From Brasenia schreberi (taxonomy: Eukaryota > Streptophyta > Magnoliopsida > Nymphaeales > Cabombaceae): a DNA stretch of 64,000 nt. Positions 15,204-29,300 of this stretch are shown piece after piece. The stretch lies in NCBI GenBank assembly GCA_036023115.1, contig JAYKKT010000059.1, positions 9,572,501-9,636,500 on the forward strand. Direction: 5' to 3'. Both the position numbers and the translations under genes were made by a program. The notes below the pieces were generated by a model. It saw nothing but the letters and a program-made list of their open reading frames with translations. It was not told the origin of the DNA and searched no databases. How positions within the stretch are numbered: the first letter of the stretch is position 1; every line of letters begins with the position of its first letter.

Positions 15204-15704
15204 TGTTATTGCTGCCTTCTTGTGGGAGTGGCATGACCTGTTAGAGGGAGCTTGGTTTCAAAGGTCTTTTATTATCAGCGTTCGATTCAGTCTTTGGAGG
15301 GTTCGATCCTGTAACCTTATTGGAAGGCGGTGGTAAGACACGCGTTTGGGCATAACAAAGCACCACACCTCCTCAATAAATCAATTAAGATGGGTTAATT
15401 TGGTAGTCGAACCATTAACCACATACCTCATTAGTGACTCAATTAAGGCTAAACTAGCTTACATAGTTCTTTTTTTTATTTGAAACACATAAACACATGC
15501 AGACAATGTACCTTTGTGCCTGTATGTAGGCATCAATGTATGTACATGTATGTGTATAAATATGAAATATCGAAATCCATTATATGAAACTATCAGGAAT
15601 CATCTACCTTCGATATGCATCCTAGTGAAAGGATTCATGGCCACATAGATATATGACAAAAGAAGCTCCGGTAAAAAAGTATGAAAAATTAGTTTTTAAA
15701 AATT

Positions 15705-15842
15705 TAAAAGAAAAGGAAGATTACAAAAGTGTTGGAGGGAAACAATAAAAAATGATCTAGTTATGTTAACTATTAGCACGACACTCTATAAAAACAAAAA
15801 AAAATCCATGTAGCCGACTCCATCTATTTGTTATTGTTGTAA
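15705..15842 (+). mobile_element. LINE K, decayed 3' fragment of the RTE family
   Basis: Matches the last about 140 bp of the LINE family, including the CACAAAAGTGTTGG-like segment, the CCATGTAGCCGAC segment and a TTG-rich end, with many substitutions and small deletions. It is older than LINEs A and B. Confidence 0.75.
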
Positions 15843-16287
15843 ACGTCAATTTTACTTACTTTCTAAATTGATGATCCAACTGCAATGTTTCACGAGAAAA
15901 CTTTGATGATTCAACTTGTCATGGATTAAGATTTTTCATAGTATTGCTTGATTGCTAAGAAAAGCTACTCTTGTGGCCAATCAGCCTGACATTGCAAAGT
16001 TTCCGGAAAAGAAAGGATGATGTTGGCCTTCACGGTGCCGATGAGCCACAGAAAGAGCGCATTTGTGGTGGCGACACGCTATGTTAGTGGGATAATTGAA
16101 AGGCCACTTAGTGGAATGTGATTAGCATGTTGTATTGGGATGCAAACCAACCACACCATACTACGCCAGAGAAAAGCTGGCGAGTAATTATCTGAACATC
16201 ACTGTAAGTAAAGCCTGTACAAAGCTGAATTACTGTCTGACCCATTCTTGACCACAACAGTTACCCCTTACTTAGAAGGAACTACCT

Positions 16288-16289
<2 letters not shown>

Positions 16290-16360
<71 letters not shown>

Positions 16361-16364
16361 GATT
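16290..16364. repeat. compound microsatellite (TA)n(GA)n
   Basis: TA units from about 16290 to 16330 pass directly into GA units to about 16364, with one interrupting T. Confidence 0.95.
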
Positions 16365-17133
16365 AGATATGACCAGTTCTGAGTAAACTTAAAGGTGCAG
16401 TTTGAAACTATAATGCACAAGATTTTCTCTAGCAAATTATCTCTTGTTTGAACCCAAAAAATATATTCACCTTAAGATTCTTCAGTCTTTTTTGTTTCTA
16501 TTATAATGGGAGGCGAAAGCCTAACATACGCACATGCACCCCCAAAAACCAAACTCACCACCAGTGAGCTAATGCTCCAGTGAGGCTAATGCTACGCATG
16601 TGATTCTCCATCCTTTAGCTGTTGACCTTCCACTTCAAACAGTCCGAAAGTTCTTGATTGAAGTTTGGTAAACAGGTTTCTCTTTATCATTTCAAAATAT
16701 GTTGAAAGTAGTTTGTTGGTGTTACATCCTTACCATTTGTCTTATTCTTATTGTACGAATATTCCAATTAGTTATGTATTGATGATGAGATTCTATTCAT
16801 ACGAAAAAAGTAAGATCCCTCAATAACAACAACTAAGAGATGGTGGGTCTTGGAACCAATCGCCCTTAACATGCCGAGGACCCTATTGAAGGAGAGGGGT
16901 ACATTTCCATGGAGTTTTGAAATATTCAAACATCTTTGAGAGGAGACCGACACAGAGATACAAACTTGTGGAACAAACCTCACTCCTTTGTAGGTCAGGA
17001 GTCCATTGACAAAAAGGGGCTACAGATAGCTGATGACAGGTTGCTGTTTGGTTTGAAAGCGCACCCTGAACCAAGTGGAGCACACATGGAGTCGGATACT
17101 TCTTCTATTATTCTCTCTAGCATAGTTGTGCCA

Positions 17134-17205
17134 TCCTAGACCTGAACCAGTGACCTTGGTCATGAAGTAAATCATAAGTCTTAACTCTTAACTCAATTAG
17201 TAGAA
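17134..17205 (-). mobile_element. possible tRNA-derived SINE remnant
   Basis: On the minus strand a box-A-like stretch (CTAATTGAGTTAAGAG) is followed about 40 bases later by a box-B-like stretch (GGTTCAGGTCT). This spacing resembles tRNA-derived SINE heads. Ends and duplication are not visible, so the call is weak. Confidence 0.3.
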
Positions 17206-17807
17206 GATTCATGTCATATTTCGTTATTAGCCTTCTAAATAACAGTTAATCGGATCTCCCGCTCTAGGTATTATTTCAAGACTCTTCGTATATGAGCCGC
17301 TACAAACAGGGTTACTCCACCATGGGCAGATAGAGAACCCACATCTTCTCCTTGGCAAAGAGAAATTTTACCATTCAACTATATCTGCATTTTTTTTTCG
17401 TGACATACATGTATGGCATCAAAATAATCCAAATCATGTGGGTGACAATAATTTGTTTTACGGCGTCATTGTGCGCACTGATATATTCGTCTGTCTGATC
17501 ATAACGTCATTATTTTTCAATATTGTCCAAATGCGGACTCAACTTGTGAGACTAGCGAACTATTGCACAACAAGCCACTGCTTGATAAGAAATTCAGTGT
17601 CGAGTTGCAAGGAATCATACATGTTGCGCAGGGAAGGGAGACGCTTCCCGATAAACTTAGACGTTGGGGTTTTACCCTTTTTGGAACTCATTTCACCAAC
17701 TTGTACGAAGGGAAAATAACTCGCTCAGAGCACCTCTCACATGAATCAAACGCAGCTTCTCTTGTTAGGTTCCCAAGCCAAGCCGAAACAATCTCCCCCA
17801 CGATTAG

Positions 17808-17926
17808 AGAATTTTTTGGTTACAAGAGGAGGCCGAAGGGTAACCCACACTTGCACCCCCTGGGAGTCGAACTCTCCACCAGAAGCAATGGCTAGAGCAC
17901 CCTGCCGTTGAGCTAACGTCTGGGTG
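17808..17926 (-). mobile_element. tRNA-derived SINE, copy 1
   Basis: About 119 bp on the minus strand with a box A (TTAGCTCAACGG) and a box B (GAGTTCGACTCCC), the internal RNA polymerase III promoter of tRNA-derived SINEs, ending in CTTCGGCCTCCTCTTGTAACC. Flanking duplications CTAATCATGGGGG (minus-strand reading of 17927-17939) and CTAATCGTGGGGG (17795-17807) agree at 12 of 13. It is not a tRNA gene: the body runs on past the tRNA-like head and no CCA-side stem closes. Confidence 0.75.
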
Positions 17927-20232
17927 CCCCCATGATTAGGCAATAGCGGAGCAATGAGCAGTTAGCTCGTCTTCGTGGGCAACCTCTTTATATAAATTAA
18001 AAGAGGAAAAGAGACAAAAAGAAAACGACTTGTCCCTTGCATAAAAATGACTTGATAACAGGAAATAGTTAAAAGCGTGTATGCAAACACGTCCTCAAGA
18101 ATGGATACAGTAGCAACTAGCAAGTGCGGATAACAGTTTAGCCAGTGGAACAAGACGAGGTCTAAATGTGATTGTGACTGGCAATACAACAATAGCATGG
18201 AACAAATAGCCATCTCCTGCATGCATGAAACGAATAATATTTTCATCAAACAATACTTCAGCAATACAGAAATCCATTGAGAATACAAAAAGAGGGGTTT
18301 TGATAACTTTATAAAGGGTTACTATCTTAGAGCTCCTGAATCAGTTAAGGACTCTTTTATTAGCTCTGAAATGGCAAGCCACAAGAGTCTCGCAAAGTAA
18401 GAAGGGCATCTGATTCTCCCTGTTTTTCAATTTCCAAGGGAAAAATCTTCAAATCCTTGGGATCATAAGATAAATTAACCAACTTCGGTACATGAGTTAC
18501 TAGTGATGCATGGAAAACATAAAATAAAGCTTATATTGTAATGCATATGCAGACAATTTGGACCAGCCAGAAATGGAACACTTCTTATCTGCAACAGCAT
18601 GAAAAAAGAAGAGCAATGTAGGATACAAGCATATCTTCTAGGAATTCAAGACATCACATAAGCTGTGTGTAGGCAAGATACATAAAAGAAATATACATCT
18701 TGACCACAAGAGAAAGAAGGCACCAAAATATGACATGGAGCCCAAGCGCAGTAATTGCTTATGATGAAAGAACAATAATTAGCTTACCAGTTTCTGGCAG
18801 TGTCATTTTCACTGTCTCACTGCCAATATAATTCACATAAATGAATTTCCAGACTGAAATTAGGCAAGCATCCAAAACGTAACCAAGAGCCATGAACCTT
18901 AAATGAGAATAAGCATCTATTCAAAAAATTGTAGATGGTTACATACCCTAAGAATTAGGTAAAGAACATGCAATACTTCCAAAATGAAGATGCCAAAGAA
19001 CAAAGCGCATGTACCAAAGAGTATCATGTGGATATTAAGCATGGATGTGACACTTAAGAACTACGTAGTTACATACCCAAATTCAGTAAGAATCCTACCC
19101 CCTTAGTTGTAGACAAAGTTCAGAGGTTTTCCCAAGCCACTTGGTTCTGAAGGTCGTGAGATTTAACAATATCTTTTGGTACAAAAGTTTAACATTTATT
19201 GAAGCTAGCGTTTTGTCTTGAAAAGCAGCAAACAAATCATTTTCTCCCATTTCATCACTTTTATATCCATGCAAACAAAAAGAAAGTTAACCGAAGACCT
19301 CATGACCATGATGATGACCACCACAAGCTACATGGCATAACCATGATGGCACACAACGAGATCTCCAAGTTACTCTTCATGATAATCGCAAACAGTTAAC
19401 ACGGTCTGCATACTCAAGAAGAGAGGCAAACTAACCGGAAGTATGGAACAAACCATAAACCAAGTCAGATTCTTTTCTGTTCTTTTATGCATCTTTTCCT
19501 ACCTGCATGAGAAGCTGATTAATCCACATCACTGTCTGTGTTATACTTTTCAAACAGAATCCTGCAATGTGGTGCTGGCTTGGAGGCTCACCAAGAAGCA
19601 AACATGTATATTGAAAAGCACAAAAATTTGAAACATCATTAATAATTCAAAAGTTTATAAACTATGAAGACATTCAATCTCATTCATATATTTACAAAGG
19701 AACAGAACTGAAGACTTATTTTCCAGCTCGGTAAAATGTGATTCATCTCAAAAAAATCAAGAGAACAAGCTAGTTTCTTCCTCTTTAGAAAATGAAACTG
19801 TTGACAATCTGGTTACATTGCAAAAGCAGGTCTATCCAGCTCTAACATGGGTATTATTCTCTGCATATTGCTGACAGCCAATAGAACAAAATTAATTTAC
19901 ATCCTCGAGAACTCCACCTGGATTGAACTATACACATGATACTCCACAATCTGCAAAACCGCTATACATTTAACTTGGCCTATACGGGCATGCAATTGCC
20001 CTATATGCTACGAAACATACCATGTACACAAGGAAAACATGGCCCATCCTGGATGCATACTGAAGAATCCATATCTTGTGATCGGGACTTCAATACACAA
20101 GCCTGGTTTTTCTGGAAAGGAAACGAGGATATACGTAGAGAGAAAAGAGGAAACAAAGAGATCAAAGGTTTAGAAACGTTCATCAAAGTTGATGCATCAC
20201 ATTCCATTCTATTTCTGTCAAAGTTTAACCCA

Positions 20233-20399
20233 TCACTTTCCATTAAGGGCAGCAAACATTTTCCTCAATGTCTGAGAAATTTCTGTGAATGATGGTCTCT
20301 CTCCTGGATCTGAAGACCAGCAGCTCTCCATCAACGATCTCCATTCAGGATCACACCAACTAGGTATTTGAGGACGTAATGAATTATTGACTATTCCAC
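20233..20399 (-). CDS. Raf-like kinase exon 8 (C-lobe end and stop)
   Basis: 167 bases completing Gly1135 and coding 1136-1189: [23 protein letters not shown] and ERPSFTEI, the closing kinase motifs, then ALNGK and stop. Acceptor TTATTCAG|GTGG. Sequence and phase fit exon 7 exactly although it lies 13.7 kb away. Confidence 0.95.
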
Positions 20400-23300
20400 C
20401 TGAATAATCCCATAACATTAACACGTCAGTAAAAGACCTCAAAGTTGAACACAACCACAAAGCCATTGTCTGATAGCATAGTGTAAAAATAACCTGAGAT
20501 GCTTTGGTCATAAGCGCAGAGATCTGATTATAATCTTAAAGTCTAAGCTTAAGCAATTTTTTATTGACTGTTATCAAACAGTTCATACAAAACCAAACAT
20601 TTTCAATTGAAGTGGAAAACAGAGTTTAAAATCAATACCAGGAATGTGCAATTGCCCTTTATCATATACCTAGTAAGGAAATCTTTGAAGTAGGTTTCCA
20701 AACCAAAAAAACTTTGAAGTAACTAGTGAAATAAATTAACCAAATATGATATACTTACAAAATTTGGCAGATTCTACTTTTCTACTACACCCTAATCTAA
20801 ACCTTAATCTCTTATTTATAAACACAATCTAGCTTGAGCTACAGCTCTGTATTCTGCTTTTACTGTTTAGATCGAGCAACAACTATTTGTCTTTTGCTCT
20901 TTTAAGAAATAAGATTACCACTGAGTAGTATAACATAACTAGTAGTAGATTTGCGATCATCTTTTGATCCAGCCCAATCAACATAAGAATAAAGTTCAAT
21001 ACTAAAGTTACAAAATTTTGAATAATGAAGACCCATGCCAGGTGTTGACTTTAGATATTTGAGAACTAAGTCACACATACACTTCTAAGGAGTGGAGTGT
21101 CGACTTCGACACTGGTGCGACATCGACACTGACACTGACACCGTGTCAGTGCGGCATGGCAAAAAAAAAAAATTTATAACTCACACATAAATGGGTCCAG
21201 ATAATGAAGATTGATTTATGTATTATGATGAAATTAGTAGTTGTTTACCATTTATATGTTTTGCTTTAATATAAAGTTGTGTACTTGCTATTGTAGTTGT
21301 ATACAATATAAAGTTGCTTGAATGATTTTGGGTGCGAACAATTGGTTTCTTATCACTCAATCTGATTGGATTTTTGACTCCATATTGTATGCCTTTGTAC
21401 AGAATAATCTCTGTCACCAAACACATTTAAAGACCAGGAACATTGTTAGATCAATAGAACATAAGAGTATGACATCACTAGTGGATCCTAGCACAAATAC
21501 TAGTATATGTTATATCGTACAAAAGATCTTGAAACTCTTTGAATCCATAACTTGGATATTTTGCAGCTTGTAAAATCATTCTAAGTTTGAGATTATTATG
21601 AGGGAACTTGCTAATTGATACCTACGTGCACTCAAAATTAGCAAATACTAGTTGTATTATGATTGATTTATGTAGCTTGAATATTATATATAATATTATA
21701 TATTATATATCCTAGCTGTGTCGTCGCACCCAAAATTTTTGAAATTTGCCGTATCCCACACCAGCACCCGCACCCGTGTGACATAGTCTGAGAATGCGAT
21801 ACATAGCTTTCATATGGTTTTTGGTTGGTGAATGCATAAATCTTCTCATAATACCCACAATGTAAGTGATATCTGGACGAGTAATAGTCAAATAAATGAG
21901 CTTACCAACCAATTGTTGATGCTTGCGTGTGTCTCTCAAATCTTTACTATCACAAATGAACAACTTTTGATTTCCTTTTATAGGAGAATCACTTTGTTTA
22001 TAATCAAGCAATATTATTTCCTGTAGCAGATCCATTGTGTATTTTCTTTGAGTTAGAAAGATACCTTATCGGAGTATAATACCTCAATGCCCAAAAAATA
22101 GTGGTTGCCCAGATCTTTCTAGTCAAATAATTTGTAAAGATTTTGTTTTAATGTTGATATCTCTTCAACATGATCACCGGTTACAATAATATCATCTACA
22201 TAAACTGCAAGAACCGACTTCGTACCTTTCTTAAAAAATAAAGTATGATCATTTATGCTTCTTTGATATCCCAAACTGCATACAACATCACTGAATTTTT
22301 CAAACCAGGCTTTGGGTGATTGTTTCAATCCATAAATAGCTTTGTTTAGTTTACAAACTGTACTTTCTTTTGTCTTAATACTCAACTTTGGAGGAAGTTT
22401 CATAAATACCTCTTCATTCAGATATCCTTGTAGAAAAGTATTTTTCACATCTAGTTGCCATAGATCCCATCCAAAATTTATTGCCATACTGAGAAGTATT
22501 CTTATGAAAGTAAGCTTTGCTACAGGTGCAAAGGTTTCATTGTAGTTAATCAATCTCATATGATTGAGAGTAACCCTTGGCAACAAGTCTTGCCTTATAT
22601 CTTTCAATTGTGTCATATGCTTTGTATTTAATAGTGAAAACCCACTCAACAACAACAACAACTAAGCCTTTTCCCATACTAGACGGGGTCAGCTACATGG
22701 ATTCTTTGTTTCCATAGATCCCTATCTTGTGCCATGTTAGCAGTTAACTCCCAATAAGCTAGATCGTTCTTTATTGTTTCTTTCCAACACTTTTGTGGTC
22801 ATCCTCTACCTCTTTTAATACTTTCCAAATTTAGTTTTTCTAACCTTCTTACAGGTTCTTCTTTTGATCTTCTTTCTATATGTCCAAACCATCTTAAACG
22901 ATGTTCTCTCATTTTATCCTCTATTGGTGCCACTCCTACTTTGTTTCTAATAACCTCATTATGTATACAGTCTTTTCTTGTATGACCACTCATCCTTCTA
23001 ACATCTTCATTTCTGTCACAGACATCTTTTGTACATGTTGATGATTAACTGCCCAACACTCAGAACCATAAAACATGACAGGCCTAATTGCTGCTCTATA
23101 ATATTTACCTTTTAATTTTAATGGTATCTTCTTATCACAAAGAATACCTGATGCTCCTCTCCATTTTAACCAACCAACATTAATTCTATGCATAACATCT
23201 CCATCAATTCTTCTATCACTCTGAAAAATTGACCCTAGGTATTTAAAACTTTCCTTTTGGGGGATGCAATGTGTGCCAATTTTAATTTTTATGTCCTCTG

Positions 23301-26300
23301 AGGTAACCAAATGATCAAACTTACATTCCATATATCCTGTCTTTGTTCTACTAAGTTGGAGGCCTTTGCTTTCTAATCTTTCTCTCCATAGTTCCAATTT
23401 TCTATTAACTTTTTCCTTAGACTCCTTCACTAATACAATGTCATCTGCAAATAACATACACCAAGGTACTTCATCTTGAATATGTTTTGTTAACTCATCC
23501 ATCACCATTATAAATAAGTATAGGCCTAAAGTTGATCCTTGATGTAACCCAATATTAACTTCAAAGAAGTCTGTCGTTCCTTCATGAGTCCTCACACATG
23601 TTTTTGCACCATCATACATGTCTCTTATAAGGTTAATATATGTCAATGGGATACCTCTTTTTTCAAAGTTCTCCAAAGAACCTCCCTCGGTACCCTATCA
23701 TAAGCTTTTTCTAGATCAATAAATATCATGTGAAGGTCTTTCTTTTTTGCTCTAAAATGTTCCATAAGACGTCTCAAAAGGTGAATCGCTTCAATAGTAG
23801 ATTTGCCTGGCATGAACCCAAATTGGTTCTCTGTTATACTTGATACTTGTCTTAACCTACGTTCGATAATTCTTTCCCATAATTTCATAGTATGACTCAT
23901 TAACTTGATATCTCGATAATTTGCACAATTTTGAATGTCTCCCTTGTTCTCATATATGGGTATAAGTGTACTTGCTCTCCATTCCTCGGGCATCTTTTGG
24001 TTTTTCCATATTTCATTAAATAGTCTTGTGAGCCAAGTGATTCCTATTTCTCCTAGTATTTTCCAAACTTCTATAGGAATATTATCTGGTCCTACCGATT
24101 TACCACCCTTCATATGTTTAAGAGCTTCTTTGACTTCATTCTTTTGAATACGTCGGTAGAAATTGTGGTTTATATACTTTTCTGAGTTGGCTAAATCTCC
24201 TAAACTAATACTAACATCTTTATTTTCATTAAAAAGATTATAAAAATAGTTTTCCATCTATTTCTTATATCATCATTTGCCACTAGAATTTTTTCATCCT
24301 CGTCTTTTATGCATCTAACATAATTAAGATTTTTAGTTTTCTTATCTCTAACCCTAGCTATCCTAAAAATATCTCTTTCACCCTCTTTTGAGTTGAGTTT
24401 TTTATATAAGTCCTCCCAAATCTTAGCTTTTGCTTCACTAACGGCCTTTTTTGCTTCCTTTTTTGCTTTCTTATAAGCTTCTAAAGTTTTACTAGTTTTC
24501 TTAGCATAATGTAATTTGTAACATGCCCTCTTTGCCTTGATTTTATTTTGTACTACTTCACTCCACCACCAAGCTTCTTTTTGTGCCGGTACACCTCCCT
24601 TAGATACCCCTAACACATCTTTTGCAACTTTCCTAATATGTATAGCCATATTGTTCCACATATCACGGTGTGCCAACATAATTCCAAACATCTCCTTGCA
24701 GGACTTTCTGTTTAAATATATCTTCTTTCTCGCTTTTGAGGTTCCACCATTTAGTCTGAATAGCTCGATGCACTCTTTTCTTCTTTGTCCACTTTTTTAT
24801 TTGTAAATCCATAACTAAAAGTCGATGTTGGGTGGTTAAGCTTTCTCCTGGAATTACCTTACAATCTTTACAACACGCTCTATCTTTTTTTCTAAAGTAA
24901 TCAATTTGTGTTTGTGATAAGCCACTCTTATAAGTAATTAAATGTCCATCTCGTTTTTTTGAAGATTGTATTGACTATAAAGAGATCAAATGCCATAGCA
25001 AAATTTAAAATCTCCCTACCTTCCTCATTTATATCCCCAAAACCAAAGTTTCCATGAATCCCTTGATATCCTAATGCCTCTTTACCGACATGTCCATTTA
25101 AATCTCCTCCTAAACAAATCATCTCCCTTTGTGGAATCTTTTGAAACACCTTATCTAACTCTTCCCAAAAAACTGTCTTTATACTATCTTATAGTCCTAC
25201 TTGGGGTGCGTAAGCACAAACTATATTCAAAACCTCTGCTCCTAACACTAATTTCAACATTATGATTCGGTCACCATATCGTTGTATGTCTACTACACTC
25301 TCCTTTAAATCTTTATTTATGATAATACCTACTCCGTTTCGAGCCTTTTCTTTACCTGAGTACCATAATTTAAAACTTGTATCATCTATCTCCTTTGCTT
25401 TTTCTCCAACCCATTTTGTCTCTTGTAAACATAGAATATGAATCTTTCTCCGAATCATAGTATCTACCACCTCCATTAGCTTACCCGATAATGTTCTGAT
25501 ATTCCAAGAACCAATACGAATCTTATTATCTAGGACTAGCTTCCTTACCCCCGCATCCGTCCATAATCAAAATGCGGAGACCCTCTCTGAAAATTTTTCA
25601 CTACATTCGGGTGGCTATGTAGCGGGACTAACTTCTTTACCCACACCTGTCCATGATGTGAGAACCCTCTCTGCAATTGATTCACTACATTCGGGCGAAA
25701 CTGTAGTGATCCTTGCTTACTTCTTACTGCATTCGGATTATGCAACACGTCGCTAGGCGGGGACGCCCCAAAGCAATGCTCATAATTTTTGTAATCTATG
25801 TTATAAAAAAACGACGAAGTTTTACGCTGGCTGTCGGAAGCCTAACACAACCCTCCTCCTTTATCCGGGCTTGGGACTGGCAATACAAAGGTAATCCTTA
25901 CAAGGGTAATTCTGCTTCTATAGCTGCTCTCCATAAGGGGTACATGGCTTCTTTAAAACTTGAGGGAATCTTATTGTGATCAGTATTTGCAACAAAAAAT
26001 AACCATTCTAATAAAGTAGAGGCATCCAAAGATTCACAAAACGTGGAGACTCACTCCCCCTGAGAAGAATAATAGGCAGACGATTCACAAAACGTGACAT
26101 CCATGGATACATAAAGTTTCCTCTGAATTGGATCATAGCATTTATAACCATTTTGAGTTTGAGAATAGCTAAAAAAGATACACTTTACTGCTCTAGGGTC
26201 AAGTTTATCATAATTAGGTAAATGAACATTAACAAAGTAGAGGCATCCAAAGATACGAGGAGTGACATAAAGAGTTTAGAGTCATTATCAAGACATTTTA

Positions 26301-29300
26301 CATGACTATCTTCCTTAAGAACACTACTAGGCATCCTGTTTATTAGATAGACAACAGTAAGAACAACTTCCCCCTAATAAGTTTTAGGTACGTTATGCTG
26401 AAGAATAAGAGTTCTGGCAACTTCAAGAATATGTCAATTTTTTCTTTCAGCTATACCATTTTCATGAGGTGTATATGAGCAAAATATCTGATCAAGTATA
26501 TCATTTGCATGTAAGTATTCTCGCAATTGCCCATTAATATATTCATGCCCATTATCCGAACGAAGAACTTTCACATAAGTATTAAATTGAGTGAGAATAA
26601 ATTTATGAACAATAGGAAAAATAGAAGAGACCTCAACTTTTGATTTTATTAAGTAGATAATTATGAGACACGTACAATAATCATTAAAGAAAACAAAGTA
26701 CTTTTGACCAAATAAGGAGAAAACAAGACTGGGACCCCATATGTAAGAATATAAGAGTTCAAAAGGTTGGGATCTCCTAACTCGGGGGATAAGGTTCTCT
26801 TTGGTGCTTCTCGAGTTGACACACTTCACACTCAAAAAGAAATTTATTTGACTCTACTTTCAAATTTGGAAAAACATAATGGAGCTTACACACTGGTAAA
26901 TGACCTAAACAACTATGCCAAAGTTAGATCTCCACATCTTGAGTAATTGCAACAGTACCAAAAGAAGCAGTATGTTGTGACTTGTCTTCTAGAATATATA
27001 ATCCTCGTCAGAGACTACCACGACCAAAGATTTTTTCCGTCTTCAGATCTTGAAAAATACAGCCAGAGGGATCAAACGTCACACTACAATTTAGTGTACG
27101 TGTTAAAGAGCTGACTGACAGAAGATTTATAGGAAAGCTAAGAACATAGTAAATTGACTGTAAATATGTAAGACATTTGGGTACACTTCCCTGTCTAATC
27201 ATATAAGATAGTGAGTCATCAACCAACTTGATTGGCTCTTGTTTTTGAAGTAGATGATATTCTGAAAAATATGAAGACTCTCCTACCATATGATTTATAG
27301 ACCCAGAGTCATTAATCCAAGTTTTAGAATGAAAATGAGAGAATTGTTTACCCTTCACCGTGTGAGTAGCATGTGCTACAGTAGCATGCGGAGTAGATGA
27401 ATTCTGGTTTTCCGATAATTTAGTTTCTAATCCTTTAATTCTCTTAATAAGTTCTTGAATACCATCTGTATTAGGCATGACACTTTCAACAATATTAGCA
27501 GAATTATTCCTTGGTCTATGAAATTCTGGACGCCCATGTAATTCCCAATAATTTTTTTTAGTGTCGATGTTTTTCATAATTGAGAACATATTATTTTATC
27601 CTTCTTATCAGAATAGAAACGTCCTCGTCCACGTCCTCTATTATGTTGTCCACCTCTTCCACGATATTGTAAAGTTTCTCCTCTACTATGTTGTTCAGTA
27701 GTATTAATATTGTTCTTCTCTAAATTCTTACGATCTTCTTCACGAATCAGTAAGGAGTAGACTGTGTCAAGTGAAGGAAGTTCTTCCTTGCTTAGAATGT
27801 TGATCTTTATAGACTCAAATTCAACATTTACACCCCACAACAAGTCAAAACTTTCTTCTTTTTATTTTCCAAATTTCTTTATGCATAACATGATGAACAC
27901 TTGATATTGTTATAAAAGAGAAGTTCATCTAATAAAACCCGAAGATCTATATAATACTCACTAATAGAGAGAGTCCCTTGCTTGCATTTCTTGATTTTTT
28001 CCAAGGCTTCATATTCCTTCGCTACATTCTTTTTCCTGGAATAAGATTCAAAAACTGCACACCAAATTTCATGTACCGAGTCAAGGAACATAAATGTTTT
28101 CGCTATTGCTGGAATCACAGATCGGAGTAACCAAGATGAAATCAGCGCATCTTCTCTACGCCAACTAGTATACTGTTAGTCATGTGTGGTTGGACATAGA
28201 ATTTGTCCCATGAGATGAGTCAATCTCCCCCTTGCTATTACTGCCAACTCCGCTAACCTTGACCACTCCAAAAAAATTTTGCCATCTAATTTGGTGGATG
28301 TAACCTGAAAAGTTTCCACTTTGTCGTTTGTGGAATGTTCAGAGATTTCGTAAGATGTTTCAATCTCTTTTCCTTTATTTGATATTTGTATATAAATCTG
28401 TTAATAAAGGAAGCCGACACGTAGAATCAGTCTTCACAATAATATTTCAGAATCTTCTAGAATAACCTTCACATGATCAGCCTTCACATCAGCATCCCTC
28501 TTCAGAAGACTGTGGCTAAGCCGCGGATCAGTGTTGTTCGACACGTATTGTATCGTGTATCGTATCGTACTTTAATATTAAAAAATAGTAAAAATATTAA
28601 AAAAAAAATCTAAAAAATTAGACAAAACTAGAAAAAATCTGATAATTGCAAAAAATTCATATAATGCAAAGTTTAGTACATATTGATTATTGACCATTGA
28701 ACAATTGAAAAAAATTTACATATTTTGAAGCAAAAAATAAAATACATTTACATTTACATATTATAATCTAAATCATCAACTAAATAATCTTCATCTTCTC
28801 CTTGGTGAGGATCATCACCACCTTTTGCTTCAAAATCAAAATCTTCATCTCATTGATAATGTTGTTGCGCTCCTTTCAAATTAATCCATGTAATGCCTTC
28901 TTCCGTTAGGAGGGCATTTTCTTCGTTATCTTTCAATAATTTAGTCTTCTAATATATCAAAATTATCCAAACATATTGGATCAAATTGGCTTTCTTCTCT
29001 ATTTACCTTTTTTAATTAACTGCAAGAAAGAAAGATAAGTAATTAGTAAATAACATTAACAATTGAAGTCAAACAAAATATTAAATTGAATCTTTAAGTA
29101 CTAACTAATACAAGATTACCTTTCACGAAACCGCATGTTACAACGGATGAAAACTAAGTCATTGAGTCACTTATGTTTCAACCTATTACGCTTTTTTGTA
29201 TGGATGTGTTCAAAGACACTCCAATTCCTTTCATAACCCGTTGCACTACAGGTTTGGCTCATAACTCTTACTGCAAAATCTGTAAGGTTTGGGCAATCAC

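Larger units (their letters stand above)
15222..20232. other. 3' flank of the kinase gene, no gene seen
   Basis: Includes whatever 3' UTR the minus-strand kinase gene has, directly below 20233; I could not identify a convincing poly(A) signal. The rest holds a LINE 3' fragment (15705-15842), a TA/GA microsatellite (16290-16364) and SINE-like sequence (17134-17205, 17808-17926). Short frames at 16768-20010 have no recognisable domain. Confidence 0.5.
20836..28400 (-). pseudogene. Copia-2 gag-pol remnant (interrupted)
   Basis: Gag at about 28400-27574 ([10 protein letters not shown] and related), protease region 27589-27008 ([10 protein letters not shown]; the DSG core is kept), integrase 26835-26434 (LRSDNGHEY and [11 protein letters not shown]). 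LINE C interrupts the gene after EAELP (about 25906); RT resumes at 22646 with WVFTIKYKA and continues through ETFAPVAK and YVDDIIVTG to 22119. RNase H starts at 22035, is cut by the TIR element after ILR and resumes below 21057 with YLKSTPGMG and DWAGSKDD. Frameshifts, stops and insertions make it non-functional. Confidence 0.85.

Noticed and set aside
17808..17926. tRNA gene
   Set aside because: Only A and B boxes are present, no cloverleaf closes and the sequence has SINE flanks.
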